DNA from: CADEED01 sp963711635
GTDB lineage: Bacteria; Pseudomonadota; Gammaproteobacteria; Steroidobacterales; Steroidobacteraceae
Direction: 5' to 3'
Length of the DNA stretch: 64,000 nucleotides
Assembly (NCBI GenBank): GCA_963711635.1
Contig: CAVQEZ010000012.1
Coordinates: 124,001-188,000, forward strand
The notes below the pieces were generated by a model. It was given only the letters and a program-made list of their open reading frames with translations. It made no database searches and was not told the origin of the DNA. The position numbers and the translations under genes were made by a program. This document shows, one piece after another, positions 9,079 to 18,132 of this stretch; within the stretch, counting starts at the first letter, position 1; each line of letters begins with the position of its first letter.

Positions 9079-11123
9079 CCGCGGGCGAGTCCGCGCCGTA
9101 CACCGAACAATTCTCCGAAGTCGAAGCCGCCGAGCGCGCCTGGATCCGCACGCGCCGGACCGCGGCCGGGGGCGTCGCCGACGATGCGCTCGTCGGACTG
9201 GCGCTTTCCGGAGGCGGCATCCGCTCGGCGGCGTTCAACATGGGCGTGCTGCAGACGCTGGCGCGCACCGGCCTGCTGACGCGCATCGACTATCTATCCA
9301 CCGTGTCTGGCGGTGGCTACATCGGCGCCTGTCTCTCCTGGCTGCGGGCGCATGTACCGGTGTCGCAGGCGCAGCGACTCGGGGCGATTCCGCTCGCCGA
9401 CGGCACGGGCACGGTGCTCGACTGGCTGCGGGCGCATGGCCGCTACCTGATCGCCGGCAAGGGGCTGTCGGGCTGGACCCTGGGGGCCAGCATTCTGTCG
9501 GGCACTTTGCTGAACCTGTGCGTGCTGCTGCCGGTTTTCCTGTTCCTGATCGAAATCGCGTCGGCCGACTGGTTCGAATTCGGCTGGCCGCCGTACCTGA
9601 GATTGCCCGGAGCCGGATCGGTGCGTGCGCACGACGGATTCATGCTGCTGGCCATCGGCGGCGGTGTGTTGCTGGCCTCGTACCTGCTGGCGACGCTGGC
9701 GTTCGCGCTCAGCACGGTGTTGCCGCCATTGCGCGCGCTGAGCGCGGGGAATTTCATCCGGCAGCGGCTCGGTGTGCTGCTGGCGGCGGCATTGAGCTGC
9801 ATTGGCATCGGACTGTTGCCGGTGCTCGCCGGCATCGAGGAAACCGCCGTGTCGCTGGTGAACCTGGAGTACACCAAGGATGTGACGCGCTACGGCACCT
9901 GGCTGGGACCATTGATCACCGGTCTGTTGTCCGTGCGCCAGGCCCACAAGAAGGGCGCGCATGCCGATACCTTCGCGGTGGCGGGACTGGTCCTGTTGTT
10001 AGCGGGCGGATTCACCGGCCTGTATCACCTCGCCAATCACACCGCCCTGCTGCAGTCGCCGGTGTTCCTGGGCTGGACCGTGCTGTCGGTGGTGCTGGCG
10101 TTCGCCTGCGACATCAACGCCATCTCCATGCACAGCTACTACCGCAGCCGGCTCGCCGAAGCCTTCCTGCCCGAAGTGGGCGGCGAATCGCATGATCGCC
10201 GTCACCCGCTGACGTTCCGGCTCACGGACCTCGAGGCAACCACCGGTGCGCCATTCCACATCATCAATGCCACGCTGAACACGACCAGCTCGAAGGACGC
10301 CAGGCTGCGCGCGCGCAACGGCGAGAACATGATTCTCTCGCCGCTGTATTGCGGCTCGGCCAGCACGGGCTATCGCCGCACATCGAGCTACCTGCGCGGC
10401 GAGCTGACCCTGTCGACGGCGTTCGCGGTGTCGGGCGCCGCGGTCGACCCGGACACCTACGCCACCAATTCGCGGCCGGTCAGTTTCCTGATGGCGCTGC
10501 TGAACGTGCGGCTGGGAATATGGGTCCTGAATCCGCGCCACGAGCCGCGGCGGCTGCGCTGGCCGGCCTGGTACCAGCTCATGCTGCGCGAAATGCTCGG
10601 CATGGGACTGGACGAGAAAGATGCCCGCATTCACCTCTCGGACGGCGGTCACTTCGAAAATCTCGGCGTGTACGAGCTGCTGCGCCGCCGTTGCCGCTAC
10701 ATCATCGTCAGCGATGCGGGTGCCGATCCCGGCGCCACGCTCGCGGACCTGGGACAGGCCGTGCAGCGGGCGCGCGCCGATCTCGGCGCCGAGGTGGAGA
10801 TCTGCGCCGATCCGATGTTTCACGGGGACGGCGCGAAGCTGCGCAAGCAGGCGCATCTCGTCGGCAACGTGACCTACGCGGATGGCTCGCGCGGCGAGAT
10901 CCTGTATCTGAAGGCGCTGCTCACGGAAAATCTCGGCGCCGACATCTACGGCTACTGGCGCACCAACCCCGAGTTTCCGAACCAGCCCACGTCCAACCAG
11001 TTCTACGGCGAGTTGCAGTTCGACTGTTATCGCGAGCTCGGGCGCCAGCTCATGTCCGGAATCGCCGCCGACGCCGGTTCCGATATCGAAAAAATGTTCG
11101 CGCGCTGGCGGAGTCCGGCCTAG
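9075..11123 (+). CDS. Patatin-like phospholipase with central membrane segments
   Basis: Lipid acyl hydrolase of 682 residues. It has the oxyanion loop LSGGGIRSAAFNMG, the nucleophile elbow STVSGGGYIG (Ser in a TVSGG context rather than the classic GxSxG), and the catalytic Asp in LSDGGHFENLGVYELL. Hydrophobic helices lie between the elbow and the Asp (for example LLNLCVLLPVFLFLIEI), so the protein is probably membrane-embedded. It starts with GTG at 9075 inside the stop of the cytochrome gene (GTGA overlap), so the two are co-translated and may act in one process. Its end overlaps the convergent LysR gene by four bases. Confidence 0.88.
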   Translation: MTAGESAPYTEQFSEVEAAERAWIRTRRTAAGGVADDALVGLALSGGGIRSAAFNMGVLQTLARTGLLTRIDYLSTVSGGGYIGACLSWLRAHVPVSQAQRLGAIPLADGTGTVLDWLRAHGRYLIAGKGLSGWTLGASILSGTLLNLCVLLPVFLFLIEIASADWFEFGWPPYLRLPGAGSVRAHDGFMLLAIGGGVLLASYLLATLAFALSTVLPPLRALSAGNFIRQRLGVLLAAALSCIGIGLLPVLAGIEETAVSLVNLEYTKDVTRYGTWLGPLITGLLSVRQAHKKGAHADTFAVAGLVLLLAGGFTGLYHLANHTALLQSPVFLGWTVLSVVLAFACDINAISMHSYYRSRLAEAFLPEVGGESHDRRHPLTFRLTDLEATTGAPFHIINATLNTTSSKDARLRARNGENMILSPLYCGSASTGYRRTSSYLRGELTLSTAFAVSGAAVDPDTYATNSRPVSFLMALLNVRLGIWVLNPRHEPRRLRWPAWYQLMLREMLGMGLDEKDARIHLSDGGHFENLGVYELLRRRCRYIIVSDAGADPGATLADLGQAVQRARADLGAEVEICADPMFHGDGAKLRKQAHLVGNVTYADGSRGEILYLKALLTENLGADIYGYWRTNPEFPNQPTSNQFYGELQFDCYRELGRQLMSGIAADAGSDIEKMFARWRSPA

Positions 11124-12013
11124 GCAGCCTGCGGAACCGCGCAGGGCCGGTCGCCGAACTTCTCGACCATGATGTCGATGAGCACGCGCACCTTGCAGGG
11201 CGCGCTGCCGCCCGGCGGGCGCACCACGTAGATGCCGGCTTCAGGCATCGGGTAGTCAGGCATGACGGCAACCAGCTTGCCGTTGGTCACGTGTTCGTAG
11301 ATGAGGAAGTCCGGCAGCAGCGCGATGCCCAGGCCCGCGAGCGCGGCCGGCACGAGCGCGGCACCGTTGTCGGCGGTGAAGCGCGCGCGCGGATGCACGT
11401 TGATCACGCCGCCCGCATGCTGCAGCGGCCATTCATCGTTGACCCGGTTGATGGTGTCGTGGCTCAGCAGTTCCTGCGGCGTCCGCGGCGTGCCGCGTTT
11501 TTCGAGGTAGCCGGGACTGGCCACCAGCCGGCCGCCGAAAGTGGTGATCCGCCGCGCCACCAGTTTTGAATCTTCGAGAATTCCAAGCCGGATGGCCGCA
11601 TCGAAGCCTTCGGCCACCAGGTCCACCCGCCGGTCGCTGTACGAAGCCTGGATCTCGAGCTCCGGATAACGGGCCGCGAGGTCGGCCAGTACGGGCGCGA
11701 AATGCGTGGCGCCGAACGACAGCGGCGCCGCGACGCGCAGCCGGCCGCGCAACTTGCCGTCTTCAGCGATGGCGTCGCGCGCGGCATCCGCCTCCGCGGC
11801 AATGCGTGTCGCGTGTTCGCGGAAAGTGGCACCGGCTTCGGTCAACGAGGCGCCGCGCGTGGTGCGCGACAGCAGCCGCGTGTGCAGCGACTTCTCCAGG
11901 CGGGCGATGCGACGGCTGACGATGGACTTGCTGACCCCCAGACGCTTGGCCGCCGGGGACAGGCCGCCGCTGTTGGCAACCTCCACAAAGGCCTGAATAT
12001 CCTCAATTTCCAT
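11120..12013 (-). CDS. LysR family transcriptional regulator
   Basis: A 297-residue LysR-type regulator. The N-terminal helix-turn-helix is visible (FVEVANSGGLSPAAKRLGVS, then SIVSRRIARLEKSL), followed by the periplasmic-binding-protein-like effector domain. The subgroup resembles regulators beside redox enzymes such as AaeR/DmlR-type proteins. It is divergent from the azoreductase gene across a 113-base gap, the usual layout in which a LysR protein controls its neighbour. Confidence 0.92.
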   Translation of the reverse strand: MEIEDIQAFVEVANSGGLSPAAKRLGVSKSIVSRRIARLEKSLHTRLLSRTTRGASLTEAGATFREHATRIAAEADAARDAIAEDGKLRGRLRVAAPLSFGATHFAPVLADLAARYPELEIQASYSDRRVDLVAEGFDAAIRLGILEDSKLVARRITTFGGRLVASPGYLEKRGTPRTPQELLSHDTINRVNDEWPLQHAGGVINVHPRARFTADNGAALVPAALAGLGIALLPDFLIYEHVTNGKLVAVMPDYPMPEAGIYVVRPPGGSAPCKVRVLIDIMVEKFGDRPCAVPQAA

Positions 12014-12126
12014 GTGAGTGTTCCTGTTTCTGCGACGCCGAGTTGCTATATCAGTGGCTACTCAAGCGTTTTCCGGAACGACAACATGCCGCCACGGTAA
12101 GCAGAAATCAACAGGAAGGAACGCTC

Positions 12127-12753
12127 ATGAAGTCCCTACTCGTCATCAACAGCAGCGCGGCGCGCGAAGGTTCGGTTTCCAGGACCCTGGTCGAGGAAAC
12201 CGTGGCGCGACTGCTCGAAGCGAATCCTTTCGCGGAAATCGTGCGCCGCGATCTGGGTGTCACGCCAGTTCCCCACCTGAGCATCGAGACGCTGGCCGGC
12301 GTGCGCGGCGTGCCCGCGACGCCGGAGGAACTTCGGGCCCGTGCGCTTTCGGACGAGCTCATCGAGGAACTGCGTGCCGCGGACACCGTCGTCATCGGCG
12401 CGCCCATGTACAACTTCGGTGTGACGACGAGTCTGCGTGCCTGGTTCGATCACGTGCTGCGCGCGGGCGAGACGTTTTCATATTCGGAGGCGGGACCCAA
12501 GGGACTGCTCGGCGGCAAGCGCGTCATCGTCATTGAAAGTCGCGGCGGCTTGTACAGTGAAGGACCCGGAAGTGCCTACGACTTCCAGGAGCCCTATCTG
12601 AAGCACCTGCTCGGGTTCATTGGAATCACCGATGTGACCTTCGTGCACGCCGAAAAGATCGGCTTCGGACCGGACGCACGGACTGCGGCGCTCGCACAGG
12701 CCAAGGCTCGCATCACCGTGCTGACGCAGCCCGCCCTGGCTTCAGCGGCCTGA
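12127..12753 (+). CDS. azoR: FMN-dependent NADH-azoreductase
   Basis: Cytoplasmic flavodoxin-fold quinone/azo reductase, 208 residues. It begins MKSLLVINSSAAREGSVSR (phosphate-binding loop for FMN) and has APMYNFGVTTSLRAWFDHV and the GG(L)YSEGPG loop of the AzoR family. The start at 12127 is preceded by a GGAAGG ribosome site; the reading frame extends further upstream, but without homology. The family uses NAD(P)H for two-electron reduction of quinones and azo compounds. It is probably controlled by the divergent LysR protein. Confidence 0.92.
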   Translation: MKSLLVINSSAAREGSVSRTLVEETVARLLEANPFAEIVRRDLGVTPVPHLSIETLAGVRGVPATPEELRARALSDELIEELRAADTVVIGAPMYNFGVTTSLRAWFDHVLRAGETFSYSEAGPKGLLGGKRVIVIESRGGLYSEGPGSAYDFQEPYLKHLLGFIGITDVTFVHAEKIGFGPDARTAALAQAKARITVLTQPALASAA

Positions 12754-12756
12754 AGT

Positions 12757-13986
12757 TCAGACTGTGTCCTTGAGCGCGATGGCATCGTTCGCGAGCCTGG
12801 CCGGATCCGGCCGGGCTCGCGCCGGGATCAGCTTGCGCGCCGCCATCTGGTCCTTGATGTGGTTCACCGACTCCACGGCGATGAGCTCGCCGCCCTTGAG
12901 GTAGCACACGCTGAAGGCGCGCGTGGCCGGATCGCCGCGCACGATCACGCGGTCATGGCCGGCCGCCAGGCCGACGATGACCATCTTGAGGTCGAACTGA
13001 TCGGACCAGAACCACGGCACCCGGTCGTGCACGGTAGCTAGTCCGAGCATGTTGAGCGCGGCGCTGGTGCCCTGCTCGAAGGCGTTGTCGACGGATTCCA
13101 GCCGCACCGACAGGTCGAAGTGGATGTTCCGCTGGCGCGTGCAATCGCCGGCAGCCCAGATGGCCGGGTCCGCAGTGCGGCAATGTTCGTCTACCAGGAT
13201 GCCATCGGCGCAGCCGAGTCCTGCGGCCCGCGCCAGGGCATCGTTCGCCCCCACGCCAACGGCGATCAGCACGAAGTCGGCCGGCAGCTCCCGTCCATCG
13301 GCAAGGCGCACGGCGGCGACTCGTTGAGTGCCCTCGGATCCGTGGCCCAACAACTCCTGCAGCCGTACCCCTAGCAGGATGTCGACGCCGTGCTTCTGGT
13401 GTTCGGCCTGATAGAACTGCGACAGCACGGGCGAGACCACGCGGCTCATGACACGGTCGGCAGCTTCCAGCACCGTGATGTGAACCCCGGCTTCGCGGCA
13501 GGTGGCGGCGACTTCCAGCCCGATGTACCCGCCGCCGACGATGACGGCGCGGCGCCCGGGATGAACCTCCCGCCGGAGCCGATCGACGTCCGCCGCGGTT
13601 CGCAGGTAGTAGACGCCGGCCAGTTCGGCGCCGGGCACCGGCAGCAGCTTCGGCCGGCTGCCGGTGGCCAGCAGCAGCTTTTCGTACTCGAAGTGCGACC
13701 CGTCCGCGAGATCGACGCGATGTGTGGCACGGTCGAGGCTGGTCGCCGGGAAGCCCAGCCGCAGGTCCACGGCATGTTGCGCGTAGTGATCCGCATGCCG
13801 GAGCAGCAGGCGATCCTTCTCGAGGGAGCCCGCCAGATATTTCTTGGACAGCGGCGGACGTTGATAGGGCAGCATGTCTTCATCGCCTACCAACGCGAGC
13901 GGACCGGCGTAACCGCGCTTGCGCAGCGTCTCGACCGCTTGCGCAGCGGCCTGGCCGGCTCCGACAATGAGGATGGGAATGAACAT
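12757..13986 (-). CDS. FAD-dependent oxidoreductase, ferredoxin/rhodocoxin reductase type
   Basis: NAD(P)H-dependent flavoprotein of 409 residues that reduces a ferredoxin or related partner. Seen are an N-terminal FAD dinucleotide site (ILIVGAGQAAAQAVETLRK), the YQRPPLSKKYLAG motif of the putidaredoxin-reductase group, an NAD-binding site (VIVGGGYIGLEVAATCREAG) and the late FAD contact IWAAGDC. The C-terminal reductase dimerisation domain is complete. No ferredoxin or P450 gene is adjacent, so the partner is unknown. A TATATA element about 15 bases before the start (near 14000) may be its -10 box. It ends three bases after the convergent azoR stop. Confidence 0.9.
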   Translation of the reverse strand: MFIPILIVGAGQAAAQAVETLRKRGYAGPLALVGDEDMLPYQRPPLSKKYLAGSLEKDRLLLRHADHYAQHAVDLRLGFPATSLDRATHRVDLADGSHFEYEKLLLATGSRPKLLPVPGAELAGVYYLRTAADVDRLRREVHPGRRAVIVGGGYIGLEVAATCREAGVHITVLEAADRVMSRVVSPVLSQFYQAEHQKHGVDILLGVRLQELLGHGSEGTQRVAAVRLADGRELPADFVLIAVGVGANDALARAAGLGCADGILVDEHCRTADPAIWAAGDCTRQRNIHFDLSVRLESVDNAFEQGTSAALNMLGLATVHDRVPWFWSDQFDLKMVIVGLAAGHDRVIVRGDPATRAFSVCYLKGGELIAVESVNHIKDQMAARKLIPARARPDPARLANDAIALKDTV

Positions 13987-14130
13987 GCGGTTGAACCCTA
14001 TATATAAGACTGCACCGGGGCCGCACCATTGTTGGGCGACGTACGATCTGGCGCGCTAAATTAGTGCCGTGTTTTTCCTCGTCCAGAGGCCCAAGACTGA
14101 AATTGCCGCTATGTTGGGCTTTCGGGATAC

Positions 14131-14146
14131 TGGCACGGAAGCTGCA
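14131..14146 (+). promoter_or_regulatory. Sigma-54 promoter of glnK
   Basis: TGGCACG (14131-14137), four bases, then CTGCA (14142-14146). This matches the -24/-12 consensus TGGCACG-N4-TTGCA in all but one position, with the invariant GG and GC correctly spaced. It lies 76 bases before the glnK start. A degenerate NtrC-like dyad (GCACCATTGTTGGGC, 14023-14037) lies about 110 bases upstream. Together these predict nitrogen-limitation control. Confidence 0.8.
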
Positions 14147-14222
14147 CTGCGATTAAGGCTCGCCGATGTCGGCGTCCCCGTTTCAACGAAGAATTGGCAC
14201 TAAAGAATTGGGAGATAACGAA

Positions 14223-14561
14223 ATGAAATTGGTCACCGCCATCATCAAGCCTTTCAAACTCGACGACGTGCGCGCGGCGCTGTCGGAGATTGGCGTTTCC
14301 GGCATGACGGTGACGGAGGTGAAGGGTTTCGGTCGCCAGCGCGGTCACACCGAGCTGTACCGTGGCGCCGAATACGTCGTCGACTTCGTCCCGAAGACCA
14401 AGATCGAAGTGGCCGTTCGCAGCGATCTCGTCGATCAAGTGGTCGAAGCCATCCTCAAGGCCGCCAAGACCGGCAAGGTCGGCGACGGCAAGATCTTCAT
14501 CACCGATATCGACCGCGTCATCCGTATCCGCACGGGTGAGACGGACAACAGCGCGCTGTAA
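14223..14561 (+). CDS. glnK: Nitrogen regulatory protein P-II
   Basis: Trimeric P-II signalling protein, 112 residues, which senses 2-oxoglutarate, ATP/ADP and glutamine status. The T-loop RGHTELYRGAEY carries Tyr51, the uridylylation site, and the B-loop and C-loop are standard (TGKVGDGKIFI, RIRTGE). ATG 14223 has a GGGAGA ribosome site. A sigma-54 promoter upstream and amtB downstream identify it as the GlnK-type paralogue, which plugs AmtB when nitrogen is plentiful. Confidence 0.95.
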   Translation: MKLVTAIIKPFKLDDVRAALSEIGVSGMTVTEVKGFGRQRGHTELYRGAEYVVDFVPKTKIEVAVRSDLVDQVVEAILKAAKTGKVGDGKIFITDIDRVIRIRTGETDNSAL

Positions 14562-14595
14562 GCAGCGAAGAACGACTCTTAAGCTTTCGTGTACG

Positions 14596-14633
14596 ACGGC
14601 CTGCTGCCCTTCCGGCGGCAGGCCGTTTGTTAC
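14596..14633 (+). terminator. Hairpin terminator/attenuator between glnK and amtB
   Basis: ACGGCCTGCTGCC (14596-14608) pairs with GGCGGCAGGCCGT (14614-14626) through a five-base loop, with one wobble position, and is followed by TTTGTT. This is a strong stem with a short T-rich tail. It should terminate part of the glnK transcripts before amtB. Confidence 0.65.
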
Positions 14634-14730
14634 GTCTGCAGTGACAGCTGCAAAGAAGCCCACGCTCAACTAGGGCAGCGGGCCGGCGTTTATGAGTGGG
14701 GCGCAAGCCCCTGACAGAGGGGTAGGAAAA

Positions 14731-16037
14731 ATGAGACTTGCTATCTACCGGGTGCCGGCGGCACTCGGCTTGCTGCTGTGCCCGTTGATTTCGTTTGCCC
14801 AGGACGCGCCTCCGGCCGCCGACACGGGCGACACCGCCTGGCTGATCACGGCCACCGCGCTGGTGCTGTTCATGACGCTGCCCGGACTCGCGTTGTTCTA
14901 CGCGGGCCTGGTGCGTACCAAGAACGTGCTGTCCATCCTCATGCAGTGCTTCGCCATCACCTGCGTGGTGTCGCTGCTCTGGCTCGCCGTGGGCTATTCG
15001 CTGGCCTTCAGCGACGGCGGCTCGGCGCAGGCTTTCATCGGCGGCCTCGACAAGGCGTTTCTCGCCGGCGTCGCGCGCGAGTCCGTCTCGGGGCACCATT
15101 CCCGAGAGCGTGTTCTTCATGTTCCAGATGACCTTCGCCATCATCACGCCGGCGCTGGTGATCGGCGGCTTCGCCGAGCGCATGCGCTTCTCCGCGGTGC
15201 TGTGGTTCACGGTGCTGTGGCTGCTCATCGTCTACGTGCCGATCGCGCACTGGGTGTGGGGCGGCGGCTGGCTCGCGAAGCTCGGCGTCATGGACTATGC
15301 CGGTGGCATCGTGGTGCACGTGAGCGCCGGTGTGGCGGCACTGGTGTGCGCGCTGGTGCTCGGTCCAGCGCCGCGGTTTCCCGCACACGGCCATGGCGCC
15401 GCACAGTCTGCCGCTCGCCGTCGCGGGCGCCGGCATGCTGTGGGTGGGCTGGTTCGGCTTCAATGCCGGCAGCGCGCTCGCGGCCAATGGCTCGGCCGGC
15501 ATGGCCATGCTGGCGACGCACATGGGTGCCTCGGCCGGCGCGCTGGCCTGGATGATCGCGGAGTGGACGCGCTACGGTAAGCCGTCGATGCTAGGCGTGG
15601 CCACCGGCATGGTGGCGGGACTGGGCACCATCACGCCCGCATCCGGCTTCGTCGGACCGATGGGCGCGGTGGCCATCGGGCTCGCGGCGGGCACCTTGTG
15701 TTTCTTCGCCACACAGTTCCTCAAGCGCAAGCTCAACATCGACGACTCGCTGGACGTGTCGCCGGTGCACGGCGTCGGCGGCGTGCTCGGCACGCTGCTC
15801 ACGGGTGTGTTCGGCGCCGTTGCGCTCGGAGGCGTGGGCTTCCCGGTGCAGAAGGACATCGCCGCGCAGGTCGGGGTTCAGGCCCTGGGAGTCGGCGCTG
15901 CCGCATTGTGGTGCGGCGTGTTCACCTGGGTGATCCTCAAGGTCGTGGCGTTGTTCTCGAAGCTGCGCGTCGTCGAGGAACAGGAGACCGAGGGTCTCGA
16001 TCTCGCCGAGCACGGCGAGCGCGGATACTCTCCCTGA
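14731..16037 (+). CDS. amtB: Ammonium transporter AmtB, two frameshifts
   Basis: Inner-membrane ammonium channel. Read across frames, it has a signal peptide (MRLAIYRVPAALGLLLCP), the first helices (LFMTLPGLALFYAGLVRTKN), ESVFFMFQMTFAIITPALV and ERMRFSAVLWFTVLW, then GMLWVGWFGFNAGSA, DVSPVHGVGGVLGTLLTG and a C-terminal cytoplasmic tail. The frame changes near 15090-15110 and again near 15365-15400. Both lie inside conserved helices and the rest is intact, so sequencing indels are likely. ATG 14731 is chosen because the upstream ATG at 14692 adds no signal-like sequence. It follows glnK, the normal pairing. Confidence 0.88.
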
Positions 16038-16060
16038 TCTTTCCGGACTGAAGGACTCCC

Positions 16061-17041
16061 GTGCCGCGAGCCATCCGCATTCACGAAGTCGGCGGGCCCG
16101 AGGTGATGCGGCTCGAAGACGTCGAAGTGGGATCGCCGGCGGAAGGCGAGGTGCAGGTGCAGCACTCGGCCATCGGCGTCAACTTCATCGACGTCTACGA
16201 CCGCACTGGTTTGTATCCGCAGAAGGGCATGCCCGGCGGGCTCGGACGCGAGGCCGCCGGTGTCGTTTCCGCGGTGGGCAGGAAGGTGCGCGGCCTTCGC
16301 GTTGGCGATCGCGTCGCCTATGTGGTCGGAGTTCCCGGCTCGTACGCCGAGGTTCGCAATGTGCCGGCCTTGCGCGTGGTCAAAATTCCCGCCGGCGTCA
16401 GCGACGAGCAGGCGGCCGTGCTCATGCTCAAGGGACTCACGGCCTGCTATCTATTGCGCCACACCTACCGCGTCCGTCGTGGCGACGTCATCGTGGTACA
16501 CGCGGCGGCGGGTGGAGTCGGCTCGCTGCTCGCGCAGTGGGGCCGGGCGCTGGGCGCAGTGGTAATAGGCGTGGTCGGCAGCGAAGACAAGGCGAAGCTG
16601 GCGAAGAAGAACGGCTGCCGGCACGTCCTGATTCGCGGCCGCGAGCCCGTCGCGGAGCGCGTGAAGAAACTCTCCAGGGGCAGCGGCGCACACGTGGTGT
16701 ATGACGGCGTGGGCAAGGACACCTTCCTCGAATCGCTGGATTCGCTGCGCATGCGCGGACTCCTGGTGAGTTACGGCAGCGCATCGGGCCCCGTGCCGCC
16801 GTTTTCCACCTCCGAGCTGGTGAAGCGCGGTTCGCTCTACCTCACGCGGCCGACGCTGTTCGACTACACGGCCGGGCGCGCGGATCTCGAGTCGATGGCG
16901 CGCGAGACCTTCGGCGCGCTGAAGAAGAAATGGATCCGCATCGACATCCGCCAGCGCTACAAGCTCGCCGATGCCGCACAGGCGCATCGCGACCTCGAAG
17001 GCCGCAGGACCACGGGCGCCTCAGTCATCCTGCCCGCGTGA
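16061..17041 (+). CDS. qor: NADPH:quinone oxidoreductase (zeta-crystallin-like MDR)
   Basis: Cytoplasmic zinc-independent medium-chain dehydrogenase/reductase, 326 residues, of the QOR family. It shows NFIDVYDRTGLYP, the GREAAGVV loop and the Rossmann motif VVHAAAGGVGSLLAQWG for NADPH. No zinc-ligand cysteines are seen. GTG start at 16061, 23 bases after amtB. The coding end overlaps the convergent beta-lactamase-fold gene by 21 bases. The family reduces quinones by one-electron steps; the physiological substrate is not evident. Confidence 0.9.
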   Translation: MPRAIRIHEVGGPEVMRLEDVEVGSPAEGEVQVQHSAIGVNFIDVYDRTGLYPQKGMPGGLGREAAGVVSAVGRKVRGLRVGDRVAYVVGVPGSYAEVRNVPALRVVKIPAGVSDEQAAVLMLKGLTACYLLRHTYRVRRGDVIVVHAAAGGVGSLLAQWGRALGAVVIGVVGSEDKAKLAKKNGCRHVLIRGREPVAERVKKLSRGSGAHVVYDGVGKDTFLESLDSLRMRGLLVSYGSASGPVPPFSTSELVKRGSLYLTRPTLFDYTAGRADLESMARETFGALKKKWIRIDIRQRYKLADAAQAHRDLEGRRTTGASVILPA

Positions 17042-18097
17042 TTTCCGCGGCCAGTAGCCGCGGCGGATGACGGTGGTCAGCGCCTGCTCGACGATCTCCT
17101 GGGCTGGCACCGTCGATGCGTTGCCGGTGAATGAGATGGACAGCTGCCGGGCGGGAAAGTGATACACGGCCGCGCTGAAGCCGCCGCTGCTGGCCTGCAA
17201 TCCCTCGGCCGCCTGGCCGCCAATGTCCCGCGACTCCAGCGCCATGCGCGGACCGGCCTCCGCGCCGCGCAGCGTGGCGAGACTCTGCGCGCTGACCAGC
17301 TTTCCGGCGAACAATGCGTCCATGAACTTCACCAGATCGCCGGCGTTCGATACCACGCCCGCCGCGCCGCCCAGTACCGTGGGATCGCTGGCGGGAATCT
17401 CGATCCAGCCTTCGGCGGACTCGCGGTAGGCGATGCTCTCGAGCGTGGACCTCTGCGTGCCGGCAAAGTAGGTGCGTGCCAGGCCGAGCTTGTCGATGCC
17501 GCGCCGCAGGATTTCGTCATACGAACGGCCCTGGACTTTCTCGAGCACATAACCCAGCAGTAGATAGTTGCTGTTGCTGGGTTCGACTCGTTCGCGGGGG
17601 GCGAACCTCGTGCCGCCGGCGGTGATCGCGGCGAGCATCTGCTCGTGCGTCCTGGTTTGCGCGTGCCAGCCCGGGAAATCCGCGGCCTCGAAATAGTCGG
17701 ACAGGCCGCTGCGATCCTGCAGCAGGTCGCGATAGGTCATGGCCAGCGCGTTCGGCAGGTCTGGGTAGAACTCCGCGACCGGAGAGTCCAGCGTGATGCT
17801 GGCCTTCTCGACCACTTGCATGGTCAGCGCCGCGGTGAATATCCGCGAGAGCGGCCCGATTCGATAGCGGGTCCCGGCGTCCGCGGCTTGCGGTATGCCG
17901 TTTTCGATGCGCGCGAATCCCACCGAGCGCTGGTAGCGCAGCCAGCCTTTCTCCGAGATGGCGATGCTGCCGCTGATGTGCCGGTCCTTCGCCAGCTGGT
18001 CGAACCAGGCATCGAGCCGCTTCGCGGGTGCCCAGGTATCCGCCGCGCTTGCGGCGAGCGGCAGCAGAAGTCCCAGGATCCAGATCAGCGCACGCAT
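17021..18097 (-). CDS. Exported beta-lactamase-fold (class C/serine hydrolase) protein, catalytic residues missing
   Basis: A 358-residue protein with a signal peptide (MRALIWILGLLLPLAASAAD) and the overall sequence of the beta-lactamase/transpeptidase-like serine hydrolases. Where the catalytic SxxK should stand the protein reads GPLSRIFTA: Pro82 replaces the nucleophile Ser and Arg85 replaces the Lys. The second motif YxN is also altered (VEPSNSNYLLLG). The gene is otherwise full length and in frame. It is probably a pseudoenzyme, perhaps a peptidoglycan-binding or regulatory protein. The fold is confident, the function is not. Confidence 0.75.
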   Translation of the reverse strand: MRALIWILGLLLPLAASAADTWAPAKRLDAWFDQLAKDRHISGSIAISEKGWLRYQRSVGFARIENGIPQAADAGTRYRIGPLSRIFTAALTMQVVEKASITLDSPVAEFYPDLPNALAMTYRDLLQDRSGLSDYFEAADFPGWHAQTRTHEQMLAAITAGGTRFAPRERVEPSNSNYLLLGYVLEKVQGRSYDEILRRGIDKLGLARTYFAGTQRSTLESIAYRESAEGWIEIPASDPTVLGGAAGVVSNAGDLVKFMDALFAGKLVSAQSLATLRGAEAGPRMALESRDIGGQAAEGLQASSGGFSAAVYHFPARQLSISFTGNASTVPAQEIVEQALTTVIRRGYWPRKSRGQDD

Positions 18098-18132
18098 GTC
18101 GCGACCCAGGAAGTGGCTGAAACCGCGGGTAT

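Noticed and set aside
14692..16037. Programmed ribosomal frameshifting in amtB
   Set aside because: Neither site shows a slippery heptamer with a pseudoknot, and neighbouring genes carry similar breaks, so sequence error is more likely.
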